Part shown: piece by piece, positions 1 through 11,419 of the stretch
Layout: each line of letters opens with the position of its first letter
How positions within the stretch are numbered: position 1 is the stretch's first letter
Origin: Caprella mutica
Taxonomy: Eukaryota > Arthropoda > Malacostraca > Amphipoda > Caprellidae
Assembly: GCA_947561585.1 (NCBI GenBank)
Contig: CANNZV010001838.1
Span: 1 to 64,000 of the forward strand
Direction of reading: 5' to 3'
Length of the DNA: 64,000 nucleotides
The notes under the pieces: model-generated
Told to the model about the DNA's origin: nothing
The model's input: only the letters and a program-made list of their open reading frames with translations
Database searches by the model: none
Made by a program: the position numbers and the translations under genes

Positions 1-280
1 CGAGCCCCCCTCCCTGTTTTTTTAACCCTTATTTACCTAGTTAAACAAATGAAGAACTATTTAAATAGAAATAACTGAGAGCTGCTAATGTAGTTTGTTG
101 TATCCGCTAGTTTGTTGTACTGCACACTTCATGATTGTTTAATGACCTGGCAGGGGGGTTCGGGGGGCGGCACGCTCCCCGATATACATATATTTTATGT
201 CTAATCAGTAATGAACTACAAAAGTGTCAATAAGGATTAAATAATATAGGTAAATAAGGATTTAAAAACAGGGGGGCTCG
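1..280. repeat. Short inverted-repeat element with G/C-rich hairpin, at window edge
   Basis: The first ~40 bases and the stretch ending at 280 are inverted copies (a block of C after CGAG at the left, a block of G before CTCG at the right, each followed inward by a T/A run and TTATTTACCTA). Between them, about 85-185, lies a segment with a GC-rich hairpin and the string CAATCATGAAG (reversed here). That segment recurs at 19785-19915, 36661-36716 and 40846-40965, and in diverged form inside the arms of the 25.5-32.1 kb foldback element. It is a member of a local dispersed DNA family; no coding sequence is visible. Confidence 0.5.
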
Positions 281-366
281 TGACCAGGGGGGCTCTTGAC
301 GGGGGGGGGGGGGGGGGGGGGCTCTTGACCGGGGGGGGGGGGGGGCTTATGACCTACACCCTCGAA
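281..366. repeat. Low-complexity G tracts
   Basis: Two long runs of G (about 22 and 18) are separated by CTCTTGACC and flanked by related GGGGGGCTCKTGACC units. This looks like a short tandem repeat of the form G(n)CTCTTGACC whose G runs expanded. Homopolymer length is unreliable in assemblies. Confidence 0.6.
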
Positions 367-668
367 CCCCAGGAGTTCGGTGAGTCAGTTTCAGGGGCTC
401 GGCGGTTTGGTTCATTTTGTTATTTGTTTACATGCTAAATTCATGTTTTGTTCATAGAAAATTTGAACATAGTGATTTAGTGTGCAAATGATGCAGAGTA
501 GCGTTTCTGAACTAATACAGTATATGCTATAGTTATGTACGTATGTTTTTATTTTATAAATTTTGAAGGGGAAAACATATATTATTTCTTTCAACTACGA
601 AGAGTTCAATTAATACATGTATGGGGCTTGTGGGGTTCGGTACATCCAAAAAGGTTAAGAACCACGGC
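367..668. mobile_element. Possible non-autonomous hAT (Buster/Charlie-type) remnant
   Basis: The right side ends with AAAAAGGTTAAGAACCACGG, which resembles the end signature (GGTTAAGAACCAC) of Charlie/Buster-type hAT transposons. The left side has repeated GGGGTTCGGTGAGTCAG/CAGGGGCTCGGCGG strings, also typical of their subterminal DNA. No transposase reading frame is visible and I could not pair an 8-bp target duplication, so the family call is tentative. Confidence 0.35.
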
Positions 669-898
669 CGGGCGGCCCCGGGACGGCTGAATCAGTGAGT
701 GTAGCGATTGGATTCCTGCTTACTGAAGTTTGGAAACCGGAGTTTGAAACCCGATTAAGGAATTTATTTCTTCTTCTTTAAATATGTTATAAATTTTCTT
801 CTATTTCCTTTTTATGTTTTCTAATATAGTATCTTTAAAATTGATTTATAGCAGCAATGATCTAATGACGTAGAATGGGGTTTGAGATTTTCTCTGAC

Positions 899-1256
899 CT
901 GTGCAACTCCTCTTAGCAGTGCATCCGTGACCCTGGGTACGAAGTAGGGTGAGAACCACCCCTTGGAGGAGAGAAACTGAAGGTAAGAAGATGCGTCCCC
1001 CACAACCCATGAGAAAGGTTTGGACTGTGGATACAATTCGATAATGAACTCACTTATTATATTTTATATAACTTAGTTATATTTTTATTGAGTTTATAAA
1101 TAAGTATTTATATATGTCATTTAAGTAGAAGTTAAATGATACAGAATGGGATTATAAATTTCTTTTATAACCTGAATTCTTTTACGATAAGTTACATTTC
1201 AAAATACAAAGATGCGTCGTATTACTTACCAGCAGTCGTTTATTCTCCTTTGCCAT
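899..1256 (-). CDS. First two coding exons of an unidentified gene (runs off left edge)
   Basis: On the minus strand an ATG at 1256 opens a 9-codon exon (1230-1256, MAKENKRLL) that ends at a strong donor, CTG|GTAAGT. A second exon (899-1024) starts after a CAG acceptor and reads 42 codons from SKPFSWVVGDASSYL to LLRGVAQ, ending CAG|GTCAGA. Both exons are in phase 0, so they join in frame to 51 residues. The peptide is rich in aromatic residues (FSWVV, GWFSPYF) and does not match a family I can name. Later exons would lie below position 1, past the transposon remnants at 281-668. The evidence is splice signals, phase and protein-like composition; a chance pair of open stretches is the alternative. 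Confidence 0.45.
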
Positions 1257-1552
1257 CGTTATTGAAATAAATTTACTAATTTTACATAGTTTTAATAAGA
1301 TAAGCTCCAAGAATATATGTTTCATACAATTTAGTTAAAATGACACTGCTTAATCAGCTATTTCATATATAAATATTAAAATTAGAATAATGAACAGTTT
1401 TTATTCCTATTTTTAGAATGTTAAATAAATGATGTTTAATTGGAGGACATTGCCCTACTCGAAAATAATAACGAAGGATTTTTCAGGATTCAATCAAAAG
1501 TTATCTAATCACTTTTTAGATCATTTCAATACTATTAGACATTGCATTGAAG
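1257..1552. other. No feature recognised
   Basis: AT-rich sequence upstream of the minus-strand start at 1256. It would hold the promoter and 5' UTR of that gene if the gene is real, but I see no distinctive element. Confidence 0.3.
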
Positions 1553-2249
1553 AGGGTACGGTTACTATGGATGCGTATTCAAGCGATTTTTCACACTGAC
1601 GATATCGTCAGAACTGATCGTCAGTGCGAGGTGGTTACGCTGTACGCGATTTCTGATCGTCAGTATGTTTCTGCCCAATTAATATTGGGGTCTAGACTAT
1701 GTTTATTTCAGGTAATGTTCGAGAGGAATTAAAAACCTACCTGTGTGCCTCTGAAATAATAGACCCGATGCTAATTTGATTATCATTTTTACTGCGCACA
1801 ATTTTTGAAACACCTTAATAGAAAAATAAGGAGAACATTTTTCATATAACTATAGAGATAATCAATTTTATTGAAAAAAATTGTACAAAGTACAACCAAT
1901 TCAAGCCTTTATATTAACAAATATATATTATATATAATCAAAGTATATCTGCATAATTCCTGATAGTATCTAATAATATATTTCCAAAATGCAAGGGTAA
2001 ACAGTAACAGCAATCGAAAGTGAGAAATTTATACTCAAAAATGACCGAATCTGTCGCTAGTCGCATGAAAAAATCAAACTCATTTGAACGCTGAAGTAAA
2101 TCGGACGACTTCGTACGTATTCTGACGACTAAATCGCTGCCACTGTAACCACTCCCATTGGAAAGTATGAATTTGATTTTCATCCGATTTCAATAGAAGT
2201 CGTCAGTGCGAAAAATCGCTCGATTACGCATCCATAGTAACCGTACCCT
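1553..2249. mobile_element. MITE-like element with ~50-bp terminal inverted repeats
   Basis: The left end (AGGGTACGGTTACTATGG at 1553) and right end (CCATAGTAACCGTACCCT, ending 2249) are inverted copies. The similarity continues inward for about 50 bp through GCGATTTTTCRCACTGACGA. The 700-bp body has no transposase frame. The right end is cleaner than the left. No convincing target duplication is visible, so the superfamily is not assigned. Confidence 0.7.
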
Positions 2250-2647
2250 TAACAACCTAATTAAATAATGTTGGCTACACTGTTTAAAACTACAAAAGAA
2301 ACTTTACATTTTACACATGTACTGTGATTCTGCACCAAAGATCAAATTCGTTGCTAACTACGTATATACAAAATGATTATAAACCAAAGATGTCGCTTGT
2401 ATTTAGATTGATTTAGATGTAATTGTAATTGCAAATAGGTTTTGTGAAATCACAAGTTTTCCGAGTGAGGCAAGTAGAGTTGCTATCCCCCGAACTGTTA
2501 GATACAAACTAGGCACTTTGAATGCAGTATGGGTCTCTTGCAGTACTCATAATTATACATTATTAGCAAACATGGTAGGAGGTAATACCAAAATAACTAC
2601 TGTGTGTGGGCACAGTTTGAGTATAGAGTTAGTTACGAATATTCAGT
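2250..2647. other. No feature recognised
   Basis: AT-rich unique sequence. The short open frame near 2518 has no recognisable protein character. Confidence 0.3.
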
Positions 2648-2745
2648 CAGTTTCACAGCTTCGGTCATATAAGAAAAACAATGTAACTATTAATTTATTT
2701 TTATTACATCGTTTTTTCTTACATGACCGAAGATGTGAAACCCAC
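2648..2745. mobile_element. Short palindromic MITE (family with TTCGGTCATATAAGAAAAA ends)
   Basis: A near-perfect palindrome. The left arm reads TTTCACAGCTTCGGTCATAT and continues AAGAAAAA; the right arm is its inverse (TTCTTACATGACCGAAGATG). The same end sequence recurs in the CLASP introns and upstream region (see 48244-48404, 56749-56910, 59725-59953, 61341-61553, 62596-62780), at 16101-16215, and at the border of the 37.5-39.2 kb element. Confidence 0.65.
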
Positions 2746-2917
2746 ATCTGTTCAAGACCGTACACACACAGTATATATAGTTATTTTTGTACATGAAAAC
2801 TTTTACGCTTTAGCTGGGGTAGTCCTTTGCGATTGTAGTCGTTCTCTTATCTCTTTTTCTTCAAAACGGTGGAAACTCCTGTCCCTTATTTTAAACATTA
2901 CATCATAAATGTCATGA

Positions 2918-3385
2918 AGGTCCCCTCCAAGTAATTTTTTATTGTATAACAAATGAGGTTAACTTTTCTTATCGTTTTGCAGTAAACGCCATGAAATTTG
3001 ATAGTATATATTTAATTTTATATGCGTTTAAAGATATGTATTAACAAAACTCTTCAATAGCCGTTTTATGTCCGACTTGCTAATTTTCAGTTCAAAGAAA
3101 AAGAATGTACACCGTTTGCTTTGAATGTCAGTTATAAGTAGTTATAACTTATATTCAATCCAATATTAAATATTCATGTAAAGGTATAAAATAGAAGAAA
3201 CATAATATATAAAAACGTTTTTTATACTTCAGGAAATAATTTACAGCTTAAACGAAGGCCGACTTGCATTGATTGTTTATTGAATTAAAATTGGAAATCG
3301 AAAACAAAGAGTGTACAATCTTTTTTTCAGCGTCACATTATAGTGTTTCGTACAATAGTTGTATATCGACTATGAAAAACTTTTA
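2918..3385. mobile_element. Diverged, right-truncated copy of the TTAA MITE found at 9165-9745
   Basis: Starts AGGTCCCCTCCAAG and aligns collinearly with 9165-9745: AATGAGGTTAACTTTTCTTATC, then TTTGATAG, then AAGAATGTACACC, then CAAAGAGTGTACAATC. The alignment fades near 3385 and the GGAGAGGACCT right end is missing. No reading frame is conserved between the copies. Confidence 0.6.
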
Positions 3386-4399
3386 ACTGGATCTGGAATT
3401 TGGGAGGATTCTAGAATTTGGCTTCACACATTCCAGCCCCTACGACAGGGCCGATACCCCATTCTTCAGTTTTCCACCCCTACCTTCTGGCAACCACATC
3501 CACACCCCATCAACACAACACCCACCTCACACCCCAACCCTCCTCCAATAGCATCAAGTGGTGAGTCAGTGACCAAAATGATATCGCGTCTTGCAAGACG
3601 GTTAATTCCTTATTCTGGGGTCACTTAACTGGCAATCTGGCGTCATTTCAATGGAGTAATGATATATAACTGAAACAAGATAAGGTTTTCAGCGTACTGC
3701 AATCGCTGCAACACTACCTCTCTCTATAGTGTAGTTTATCATAACTCTATGGATAGCATATAAAAAATATATACAAGTACAGCTCGTACAGCGGACGACA
3801 AAAAAAAACTTGTCCGTTCTACCGGACATGTAGATCGCTACAACGACCTCCTTAAATTATATGGTTTAACAGATATTTCATTCGTCAACCAACTACTTAG
3901 TCAGACATTAATTATATTCAGAGGTACAATTAGCACTAAATGTGTTGATTTTCAAATTTTCAGTATCTTTATTTTGTTACCCTTTTCCGCCACATTTTCT
4001 TTGATTATAAAAGTTATATAGAAACTAAGAATAGATGCAACTATTCTACCCTATATTTTAAGGTATACTTTATTTATTCATACCAAACAGTAAAAATAGG
4101 AATCGGGAAATGGAATAATTTATTTTTATATTGTGTTCGCCTGTTTAATTTAATTAACGATTATTAATTGTCCTATGTATATTAGTATTCATGTCGATAC
4201 ATAGATATCTATATGTAAATGAAGTTATTAATATTTCCCTTTTTTCATATTAAGCAACAGTAAGTTATATTGATATATGAAAACTTGCAAAGTTTAAATC
4301 TCAACTGAAGTAAATACTCAGTCGCGAACAGCGTACGCGTACATGAACCCATATTTCCATATACGAATAGAAGACTAAAAACTAGTCCTATCTTCAGTT
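3386..4399. other. No gene recognised
   Basis: The stretch contains a C-rich segment at 3460-3560 that is open on the plus strand but of simple composition (Pro/His/Thr). The rest is AT-rich sequence with no clear repeats or splice-bounded open frames. Confidence 0.3.
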
Positions 4400-5326
4400 C
4401 TCTGAGTTAGGTCGGGTAATAATTATCGATTCTCTAGGTACAGCCTAACAAAGGTTTCTTTAGGAACATGACATTCAATAATTCTTGACGGGGAAAAATT
4501 TCTTCTAAGGTTTCGTTGATTAATTTATAAAGTTAAGTACGTACGTACCCAATACGTACTTAACTTTATAAATTAATCAACGAAACCTAAGAAGAATTTT
4601 CCCCCGTCAAGAATTATTGAATGTCATGTTCCTAAAGAAACTTCTGTTGAGGCCCTTTTACACGTACACTCATTACCTTCGGAATTCCTGCTTGAGGCAC
4701 TAAGCCCCGCCCACTACGAGCCAAAATAGCCTTTATTGCGTGAGCGGCAATAGTGAGGAACACAATCCTGCCATATCAAGCATGTCTTGATTTTTGACTC
4801 ATGAGCGGCAGTGATGAGGAACGGTGATGTTGATAATAGCTCTTGTATAATGTCAAGAAAACAGTACGTTTTAACAAATGAAACTGTGGAATATTTATTT
4901 GCTTCATGCATATTATTTAATAATATTATTTATTACGTACGTTACTATGATAGATAAACATTAATTATTTAATGATATAAAATATTTCAGATGAAAATAC
5001 TGTATTTTCAGAAAAAATAATGTTTTTATTGGTTAACATTAGACATTAGTTCACATTGATCTTCTTTTGCGTTTTTTTTTTTCTCTTGTTAATACAACTA
5101 AACACTACCTTTTAGCTATAATCAGAGAAGTACATACCGCAAGTGGTGAACGTCTGCAATGACTGTACGTGTAAAATCGCATCAGTAATCACTCTCGCTC
5201 ATTGCTTGTATGGGCGGGGCCTAAAATTACTCATAGGGAATGAATGTGGGGAAAAGAGTGTACTTGTAAAATGGCCTTTAGGCTGTACCTTGAGAATAGA
5301 TAATAATTACCCGATCTAACTTAGAG
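4400..5326. mobile_element. Near-perfect palindromic (foldback) element, split by a MITE
   Basis: The left arm (4400-4544) starts CTCTGAGTTAGGTCGGGTAA and passes through CTCTAGGTACAGCCTAA and TTTCTTTAGGAACATGAC. It is repeated in inverse from 4552 to 4649 and, after the inserted MITE at 4650-5277, from 5278 to 5326. Deleting the MITE restores an almost exact palindrome about 300 bp long with an 8-bp loop around TACGTACG. No coding capacity. Confidence 0.8.
4650..5277. mobile_element. PIF/Harbinger-like MITE, copy 1 (nested in palindrome)
   Basis: Terminal inverted repeats are AGGCCCTTTTACACGTACAC at the left and GTGTACTTGTAAAATGGCCT at the right. Subterminal parts also pair (CCCCGCCCACTAC against TATGGGCGGGGC). 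The palindrome it interrupts gives the empty site: TTA becomes TTG|element|TTA, a 3-bp TWA duplication with one changed base. TWA duplications are characteristic of PIF/Harbinger elements. There is no transposase. Confidence 0.75.
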
Positions 5327-5664
5327 ACGCAATTACCGTTATTAGATAGATACTTCTGGTTATTAGATTTTTCATTTAACTTGTGTATTAAATTCAGAAC
5401 ATGACTAAGGTAATAAAGCAGGTATCTTCATAAAAATATCTCATAATCCTGAAAAACTATATCAATTAGAATAACATAAGGTTAATATAGGAGTAATTAT
5501 AAACTGTAATTAATTATTTAACTATCAACTGTGAACTAACTTCTGATACAATAATTTTATGAATTTAATAATGACGAGTTCGAATGATGAAAATAAAATT
5601 TTCAAATAAAGAACGTGAACAAAAATATTTTTCATAATATCCTTGTAAACTTTTGGCAAACTAA
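5327..5664. other. No feature recognised
   Basis: AT-rich unique sequence between two copies of the same MITE. Confidence 0.3.
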
Positions 5665-6257
5665 AGGCCCTTTTACACGTACACACATTACCTACGGAAT
5701 TCCTGTTCGAGGCACTAAGCCCCGCCCACTACAAGCCAAAATAGCCTTTATTGCGTGAGCGGCACTAGTGGGGAACACAATCCCGCCATATCAAGCATGT
5801 CTTGATTTTTGACTCATGAGCGGCAGTGATGAAGAACGGTGATGTTGATAATACATAGCTCTTTTATAATGTCAACAGTGATGAATCGAACGTTGTTTTC
5901 CTCAGGAAAAGAGTTTTAATCAATTTTTAATAATTAATATGAAACTGTGAAAAATTTATTCGCTTCATGCATATTATTTAATAATAAAGAAAGGGGGGAG
6001 AGAGGCGGTGTGTATCGTTATTATGATATAGATAAACATTAATTATTTAATGACATAAAATACTTCAGCTGAAAATACTGTATTTCAGATAAAATAAAGT
6101 TTTTTTTTTTTGTTAAACGCTGGTTGAATGGCTGCAATGGCACTGTACGTGTAAAAGCGCATCAGTAATCACTCACGCTCATTGCTTGTATGGGCGGGGC
6201 CTAAATTTACACATAGGGAATGAATGTGGGGAAAAGAGTGTACGTGTAAAATGGCCT
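5665..6257. mobile_element. PIF/Harbinger-like MITE, copy 2
   Basis: Same family and orientation as 4650-5277. It runs from AGGCCCTTTTACACGTACAC to GTGTACGTGTAAAATGGCCT and is flanked on both sides by TAA, a perfect 3-bp target duplication. It differs from copy 1 by substitutions and small indels, including an extra GAAAGGGGGGAGAGAGGCGG stretch near 5989. Confidence 0.8.
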
Positions 6258-6430
6258 TAAGCATATTAAACAATATTAAGTCGTCAAAGCATATTAAACA
6301 AGATACGTCTTCTTCGGCCGTATAGGTATCGAAAATAATAAATTGAAAGTTTATTACAGAATGACTCAAAATCAGTGTAATTATTACGACTAATTTCAGT
6401 AATTGGCTTCCTTCTTGGGAATCTTAGTAA

Positions 6431-6619
6431 ATTTATGAAGTGAAGAGCGAGTTTCAGTCCTTATATAGGTATCCATAATACTTCTTATTTCTACTTAATT
6501 TGTTTAAAATTAGTCAAAATTAGGATATTGATAATGAATATTGAATTATTCGAAAGCTCTAGAAAAATAAAAGGATGGAAACTTTTTTTGTTGTCTCACT
6601 CGCTCTTCACTTCATAAAT
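6431..6619. mobile_element. Small MITE with 20-bp inverted ends
   Basis: The left end ATTTATGAAGTGAAGAGCGA and right end TCGCTCTTCACTTCATAAAT are exact inverses enclosing about 150 bp of AT-rich DNA. The string TTACGACTAA occurs directly after the right end and also 39 bp before the left end, so the insertion site may be duplicated or rearranged. Confidence 0.65.
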
Positions 6620-6639
6620 ATTACGACTAACTAATATGT

Positions 6640-8440
6640 AAAATAACTTTTAATAAATGAATAAATAATTGAAGCAACTCCCAACTAAACTATATATAAC
6701 GATTAACTCAGTTCACAATAAATACTAGGGACTCCAATATAGAAGAGGACAAACCAAGAACAATATAAAGTAGGTTTTAAAATGGAAGGACGGACAAGAA
6801 AGCTTCATTTTTAAAATCACTGCTTATATTGAGACTGCTTGTATGTTCGGGCCCTGAGGGGGGTGTTGTTTTTAGTTCTTGCCGGGCAGGCATTTCTTTA
6901 TTTCAATATTCATATTCAATATTTCCAATATTTAAGTTCTTTCATTCACATGGTAGCGTGGATATTAATTAGTGCCGAGCGGGCATTTATTTACGTGGGT
7001 TACGATTCTCCCTAGAAAGAATAATCAATTTGTTTAATTTACTGTTTACGTTACTCGTCAATAATAATCATCAATATCTTCACTTCATTAAATAGCATCA
7101 AATCAAATATCGTACCAAAATAACAAGGTTAAATAAAACACAGTCATAGTTTAAATTAGGTGTACTCTAATTAAGTAATAGATCAGACAAAAGGTTCGAG
7201 AAATAGTAAATCCTACATATACATCGTACACTTAATTCAATTAATTAAATATCTACCTATGGAGGAGTTTAACTTACAACATGGGTCAAGCTTTGGAGGT
7301 TGAGAGTATACTTTTCACAAATAAACACTGACACAATCACTGAGGGAATACGGGTGGAGGTTACTGAGTTTCTAATGGAGTAGGTGTGGCTGGAAACTCT
7401 TCGGAACCACTGCACTAGTGTATTGGGAACGGCTGAAGTCCTCCACTTGAACTTTGTCAATTGACGTGGACGACAACTCGTGCAAATCTCGGTACGATGA
7501 TGGTGACTCTGGCTTCAGACTCCTACTGCTTATTGAATGTCTGCTCTGCAACATGAGAAGTTGTTCTGCAACGTCAGAAGTTATTCTGCAATAGACTCCA
7601 GTTCTTGGTTCCCACATCCTGTCTCATTTGGCTTCGACTCTGCCGTAAAGAATACAACCTCTGCTGCCGGGATCCATTGAATTACAAGATTCAGTCACTT
7701 GCTAAGGATCCTATCTCCACCACTATAACGGGCGGAGATCTTCATCGACTAAGTCCTGCGATGGTTACCTAAGGCTGGGGTGAGAGAAGACTCCACCCCG
7801 CCGGGGTCTTATCCAGACCGGTAAACTACTTAAGACACTCTTGTAAGCAGAGAGTGACGACAGACAGAGTAGGACTCCTTCATAATCTCAATCCACCGCT
7901 TATATACTCCCCAGATTCATCTAAAACTCCACCCAAATCCAAATGTAAGATGCCGCTGATCTCACTTCTCCAATTCCGATTGGTTCTCAACCCTCCTGTA
8001 GGCTGTCCCTAATTCTACCCTCAACTAATAGAAACTGACCAATTCAAAAATAACTCCTCCTATATTTCTGACTAAACTAATTACTTTCTCACAGAAAAGA
8101 AACATCAAACTTGAAATCCGTTAGGATACATGAAACCTCAAAAGCTCGTTATTTCTATAAAGTAAACCACAGAAAACCTCTGGCCTAGAGAAAACAGTAG
8201 GTGGTTAATTACCCTCACCAAATGCATTACATGTAACAGAGTTTGAAACTCTTATTAGCTCTCTTAAAGCAATAAATATTATTGTCAAACAACCAATCTA
8301 AAACCACAAACATTTGAGCAGAAGGGAAATATCCAATGACACTGTTTTATTTCAAAGTCACAAAATAATTAACTTCAAATAGCAAACCGGTCTGAAGATT
8401 TTATAACTACCAGTATACATGCTTTAACCGGTAATTACAT
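6640..8440. other. Unassigned accessory stretch, possible remnant of a larger element
   Basis: No gene recognised. Two related GCCGGGCAGGCATT/GCCGAGCGGGCATT strings lie near 6880 and 6976. The segment 7370-7620 is open in two overlapping minus-strand frames and contains a threefold imperfect repeat (TTCTGCAAC...AGAAGTT). 7630-7870 is unusually GC-rich for this region (CTCCACCCCGCCGGGG). These could be part of an LTR element or a gene fragment, but I found no paired LTRs and no protein I know. Confidence 0.3.
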
Positions 8441-8448
8441 TATCTTTT

Positions 8449-11094
8449 ATGTCTCTCGCGCAGCATGATTTTACGGAAATTTACACTTGTACTGATGTGA
8501 ATATCGCTTTGCAAAACTTAGATAATACTATTTTGCGTTATTATAATATCCACTGTCCTATTGTTTCAAAGAATGTATCATATAAGGATGTGCTGAAACC
8601 GTGGATTTCAAATGAATTGAAGTCTGACATTAAGCGCGTCAAAGTATGTTTATATTGATGAGACTAGGTAGGTAACTTCTCACTATGGAACTATGTCACA
8701 GGTATGATTAGAAAGGCAAAGAAGGATTATTTCACTCAGAAATTTGATTTGCTGAATAGTAATCTTAGGGCTACTTGGTGCCTCATTAATGGAATTATTA
8801 GAAGTACTAATAGAAATAAGATTTCTGTGATTAGAGAGTTGAGTGATGGTAGATTTATGGTAAAGGAACCTAACTTGATCTGTGACGTACTAAATAACTA
8901 TTTCTCTAATAATGGTAAAAATACCAATGACTCTGTTCCACATACAAACTTCAGTCCTGAGAACTATATACCTGGGGATTATCCTAATTCCTTATTCTTT
9001 AACCCAGTGAATGAATATGATGAGAATGTTTTAATATTTTCTTTAAAAAATAAGTGTACTGGTTTAAACTGTTATTCAGCTGAAGTTGTCAAGTTTATAT
9101 CTCCTGTTTTATGTCATGTTATAAATATGTCTTTATCTAGTGGAGTGTTTCCAACAATGTTTAAAGGTCCCCTCCAAGCAAATTTTTTTATTGCTTAAAT
9201 CAACGAGGCTAATGTTTCTTATCATTTTACTGCAAACTCCATAAAATTTGATAGCCTATTTTTAATTATATATCCTTTTAAAGATTTTTATAATCCAAAC
9301 TCTACAAAACCTACTTTACTTCCAACTTTCTAATTTTCAGTCTGAAGAAGAAGAATGTACACCATTTGTTTTGATTGTCAACTAGGTATTTGGTTTAATA
9401 AATCTATTTATTATTCGTTTAAAGGTTTAAATTTGGATGAACTTATTATAGAAACGGTTATATACTTTTAGGAAAAATTAATATCTTAAAAGAAGGCCAA
9501 AAACGCATTGTTTATTTAAAAATCTAAATTTAAAATCAAAACAAAGAGTGTACAATCTTCTTTCTCAGCGTCAGGTTGGATATTCGCTCGATTGTTGCTC
9601 ACATATTATTAAAAAACTTTAAAAACAAATAATAAAATATATACTGAACCGAATTGTATGCGGTTTGCGGAATAATGATTGTAGACCTTAGTTCTATAAT
9701 ATTATGTAATAAACTCCTTTTTTTCCCGGAGCCTGGAGAGGACCTTTAAGGAATCTAGAGTATGTCCAATTTACAAGGGTGGTGATCCTGCCCAATGTGC
9801 TAATTACAGACCTATATCGATCCTTCATATTATAAGTAAAATATTTGAGAAGGTAGTTTATTCTCAGCTGAGTAATTACCTGGGTTCGAGGAGAATACTG
9901 TGCGACCAGCAGTTTGGCTTTAGGGCTAAACGACAAACTACCAATGCCATGGTTGACTTTCTAACATATGTCTGTAAAGAACTTGATAACAATAAATTGG
10001 TCTTCTCTTTTTTCGTTGATTATAGGAAGGCATTTGACTGTGTCAGTCACGAAATACTACTTTCAAAAATGTGGAAGTATGGTATACGTGGTGTTTGTAT
10101 TGAGTGGTTCAGGTCATACTTGTCTAATCCAGCCCAGTTTACTGCGTTAGACGGTTGTTCGTCCTCTTTAAGATCAGTAACTACAGGTGTACCACAGGGA
10201 TCAATTCTTGGGCCTCTCCTGTTCTTGATATTTATTAACGATATAACTCGATCTACTAATAAATTCAAATATGTTTTGTACGCAGATGACTGTAATTTGT
10301 TCTATTCTTTTGATAGAAGTTCTTTGCCTGTAATTCATAATATAATAAATTCTGAATTAGAACATTTCAATAACTGGGTACTAGCAAATAAGTTGCAGTT
10401 AAATGCTGACAAGACTAACTGTATACTGTTTTTTCTTATAAAAAGGAGATAGTAATTCCAAATATCAAGTTGAATAACCAGATGTTACCATTCACGAAGA
10501 CAGCGAAATTTCTTGGAATTATAATAGACAATAATTTAACTTTTTCACAGCACTATAACCATATTTGTATGAAAGTTTCGAAAACCACAGGTATTCTCAA
10601 TAAAATTCATCATTTCTTTCCAAAGCATATTCTTATATCACTCTTACTCTTTGATTTACCCCTATTTAATGTATGGTATTGAAATTTACTATAGTGTCAA
10701 TAGGTCTAACCATGATAAGTTGGCTGTTTGTCAAAGGAAAGTTATTCGATCAATTAACTGTGTTCCATATAACTCCCATACTAACCAATTATTTGAAAAT
10801 GATAACCTGTTGGAACTAAACGACATTCATATTTACCATTGTTCAATTTATATGTTAAAGGCTATTTTAAATCTGGATTCTAACATTAGCACATTGCCGA
10901 GGAATAGTGATTTTCATACAAATAATGCAAGATTTAATTTTAAATTCAATGTACCATTGTTCAGAAAGTCTCGTTCGCAGCAATCAATTACCTATACTGG
11001 AGTTAAAATCTGGAATGATTTGCCAATTTCCACAGACTGCAGTCTGTATACGTTCAAGCGTAGACTGAGATTACCTATGTTAAGTAAATATTAA
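8449..11094 (+). pseudogene. 5'-truncated non-LTR retrotransposon reverse transcriptase, broken
   Basis: The plus-strand frames make one decayed ORF2. 8449-8658 and 8704-9198 cover the endonuclease-RT linker and the start of RT. After a MITE (9165-9745) the frame resumes with YKGGDPAQCANYRPI, then FFVDYRKAFDCVSH (catalytic D), TGVPQGSILGPLLF, YADDCNLFY (the YADD box) and ADKTN. The last frame, 10651-11094, is the C-terminal region. The motifs fit the Jockey superfamily, probably CR1-like. Disruptions are frameshifts near 8650-8700, 10435 and 10640, plus the MITE insertion. No endonuclease domain is visible upstream, so the copy is 5' truncated and dead. Removing the MITE and one TTAA leaves the frame intact at that point, so the insertion came before or independently of the frameshifts. 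Confidence 0.85.
9165..9745. mobile_element. TTAA-flanked (piggyBac-like) MITE inside the reverse transcriptase
   Basis: Begins AGGTCCCCTCC and ends GGAGAGGACCT (10 of 11 bases match as inverted repeats), with TTAA at 9161-9164 and again at 9746-9749. TTAA duplication is the hallmark of piggyBac-type insertion. The interrupted RT reads straight through (ATG TTT AAG GAA) when the element and one TTAA are removed. A second copy lies at 2918-3385. There is no transposase. Confidence 0.8.
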
Positions 11095-11400
11095 CTTTTT
11101 TTGTCTTTAGCAGAGCTTAGTTGTGTTTTATTGTAGATGTACAGCAGCTGTTCTTTATATTGTTCTAGGTTGTCTATCTTGTAGCAATTTTGTATTGATA
11201 AATAATTTTTTTTAAACTTATATAGGTTGCCCTCGAAGCCAAGTAGCTTTACGGGCCTTAGTATTCTCTTTTGTATGTTATATTTGCTTCTGTCATTATA
11301 TTGTTGGAGTGTATCCCGATACTTCAACTTAAGCTGTAAAGGGAATATTTTGTTAAATAAAATCTATAAATCTATTTTGATATTTTAAAATAACAAAAAG
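11095..11400 (+). other. 3' untranslated tail of the reverse-transcriptase element
   Basis: After the stop at 11092-11094 the sequence runs T-rich to about 11380 and includes TTAAATAAAATCTATAAATC, a plausible poly(A) signal region. I see no clean poly(A) or microsatellite tail, so the 3' boundary is approximate. Confidence 0.4.
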
Positions 11401-11419
11401 TGAAATTTTTCAGGTTAAT

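Noticed and set aside
3359..3628. Plus-strand 89-codon frame rich in Pro and His
   Set aside because: Simple C-rich composition, overlaps the end of a MITE copy, no splice or homology support.
7269..7617. Overlapping minus-strand frames as a possible gene
   Set aside because: No recognisable domain, the two frames are alternatives over an imperfect repeat, and no clear splice sites join them to anything.
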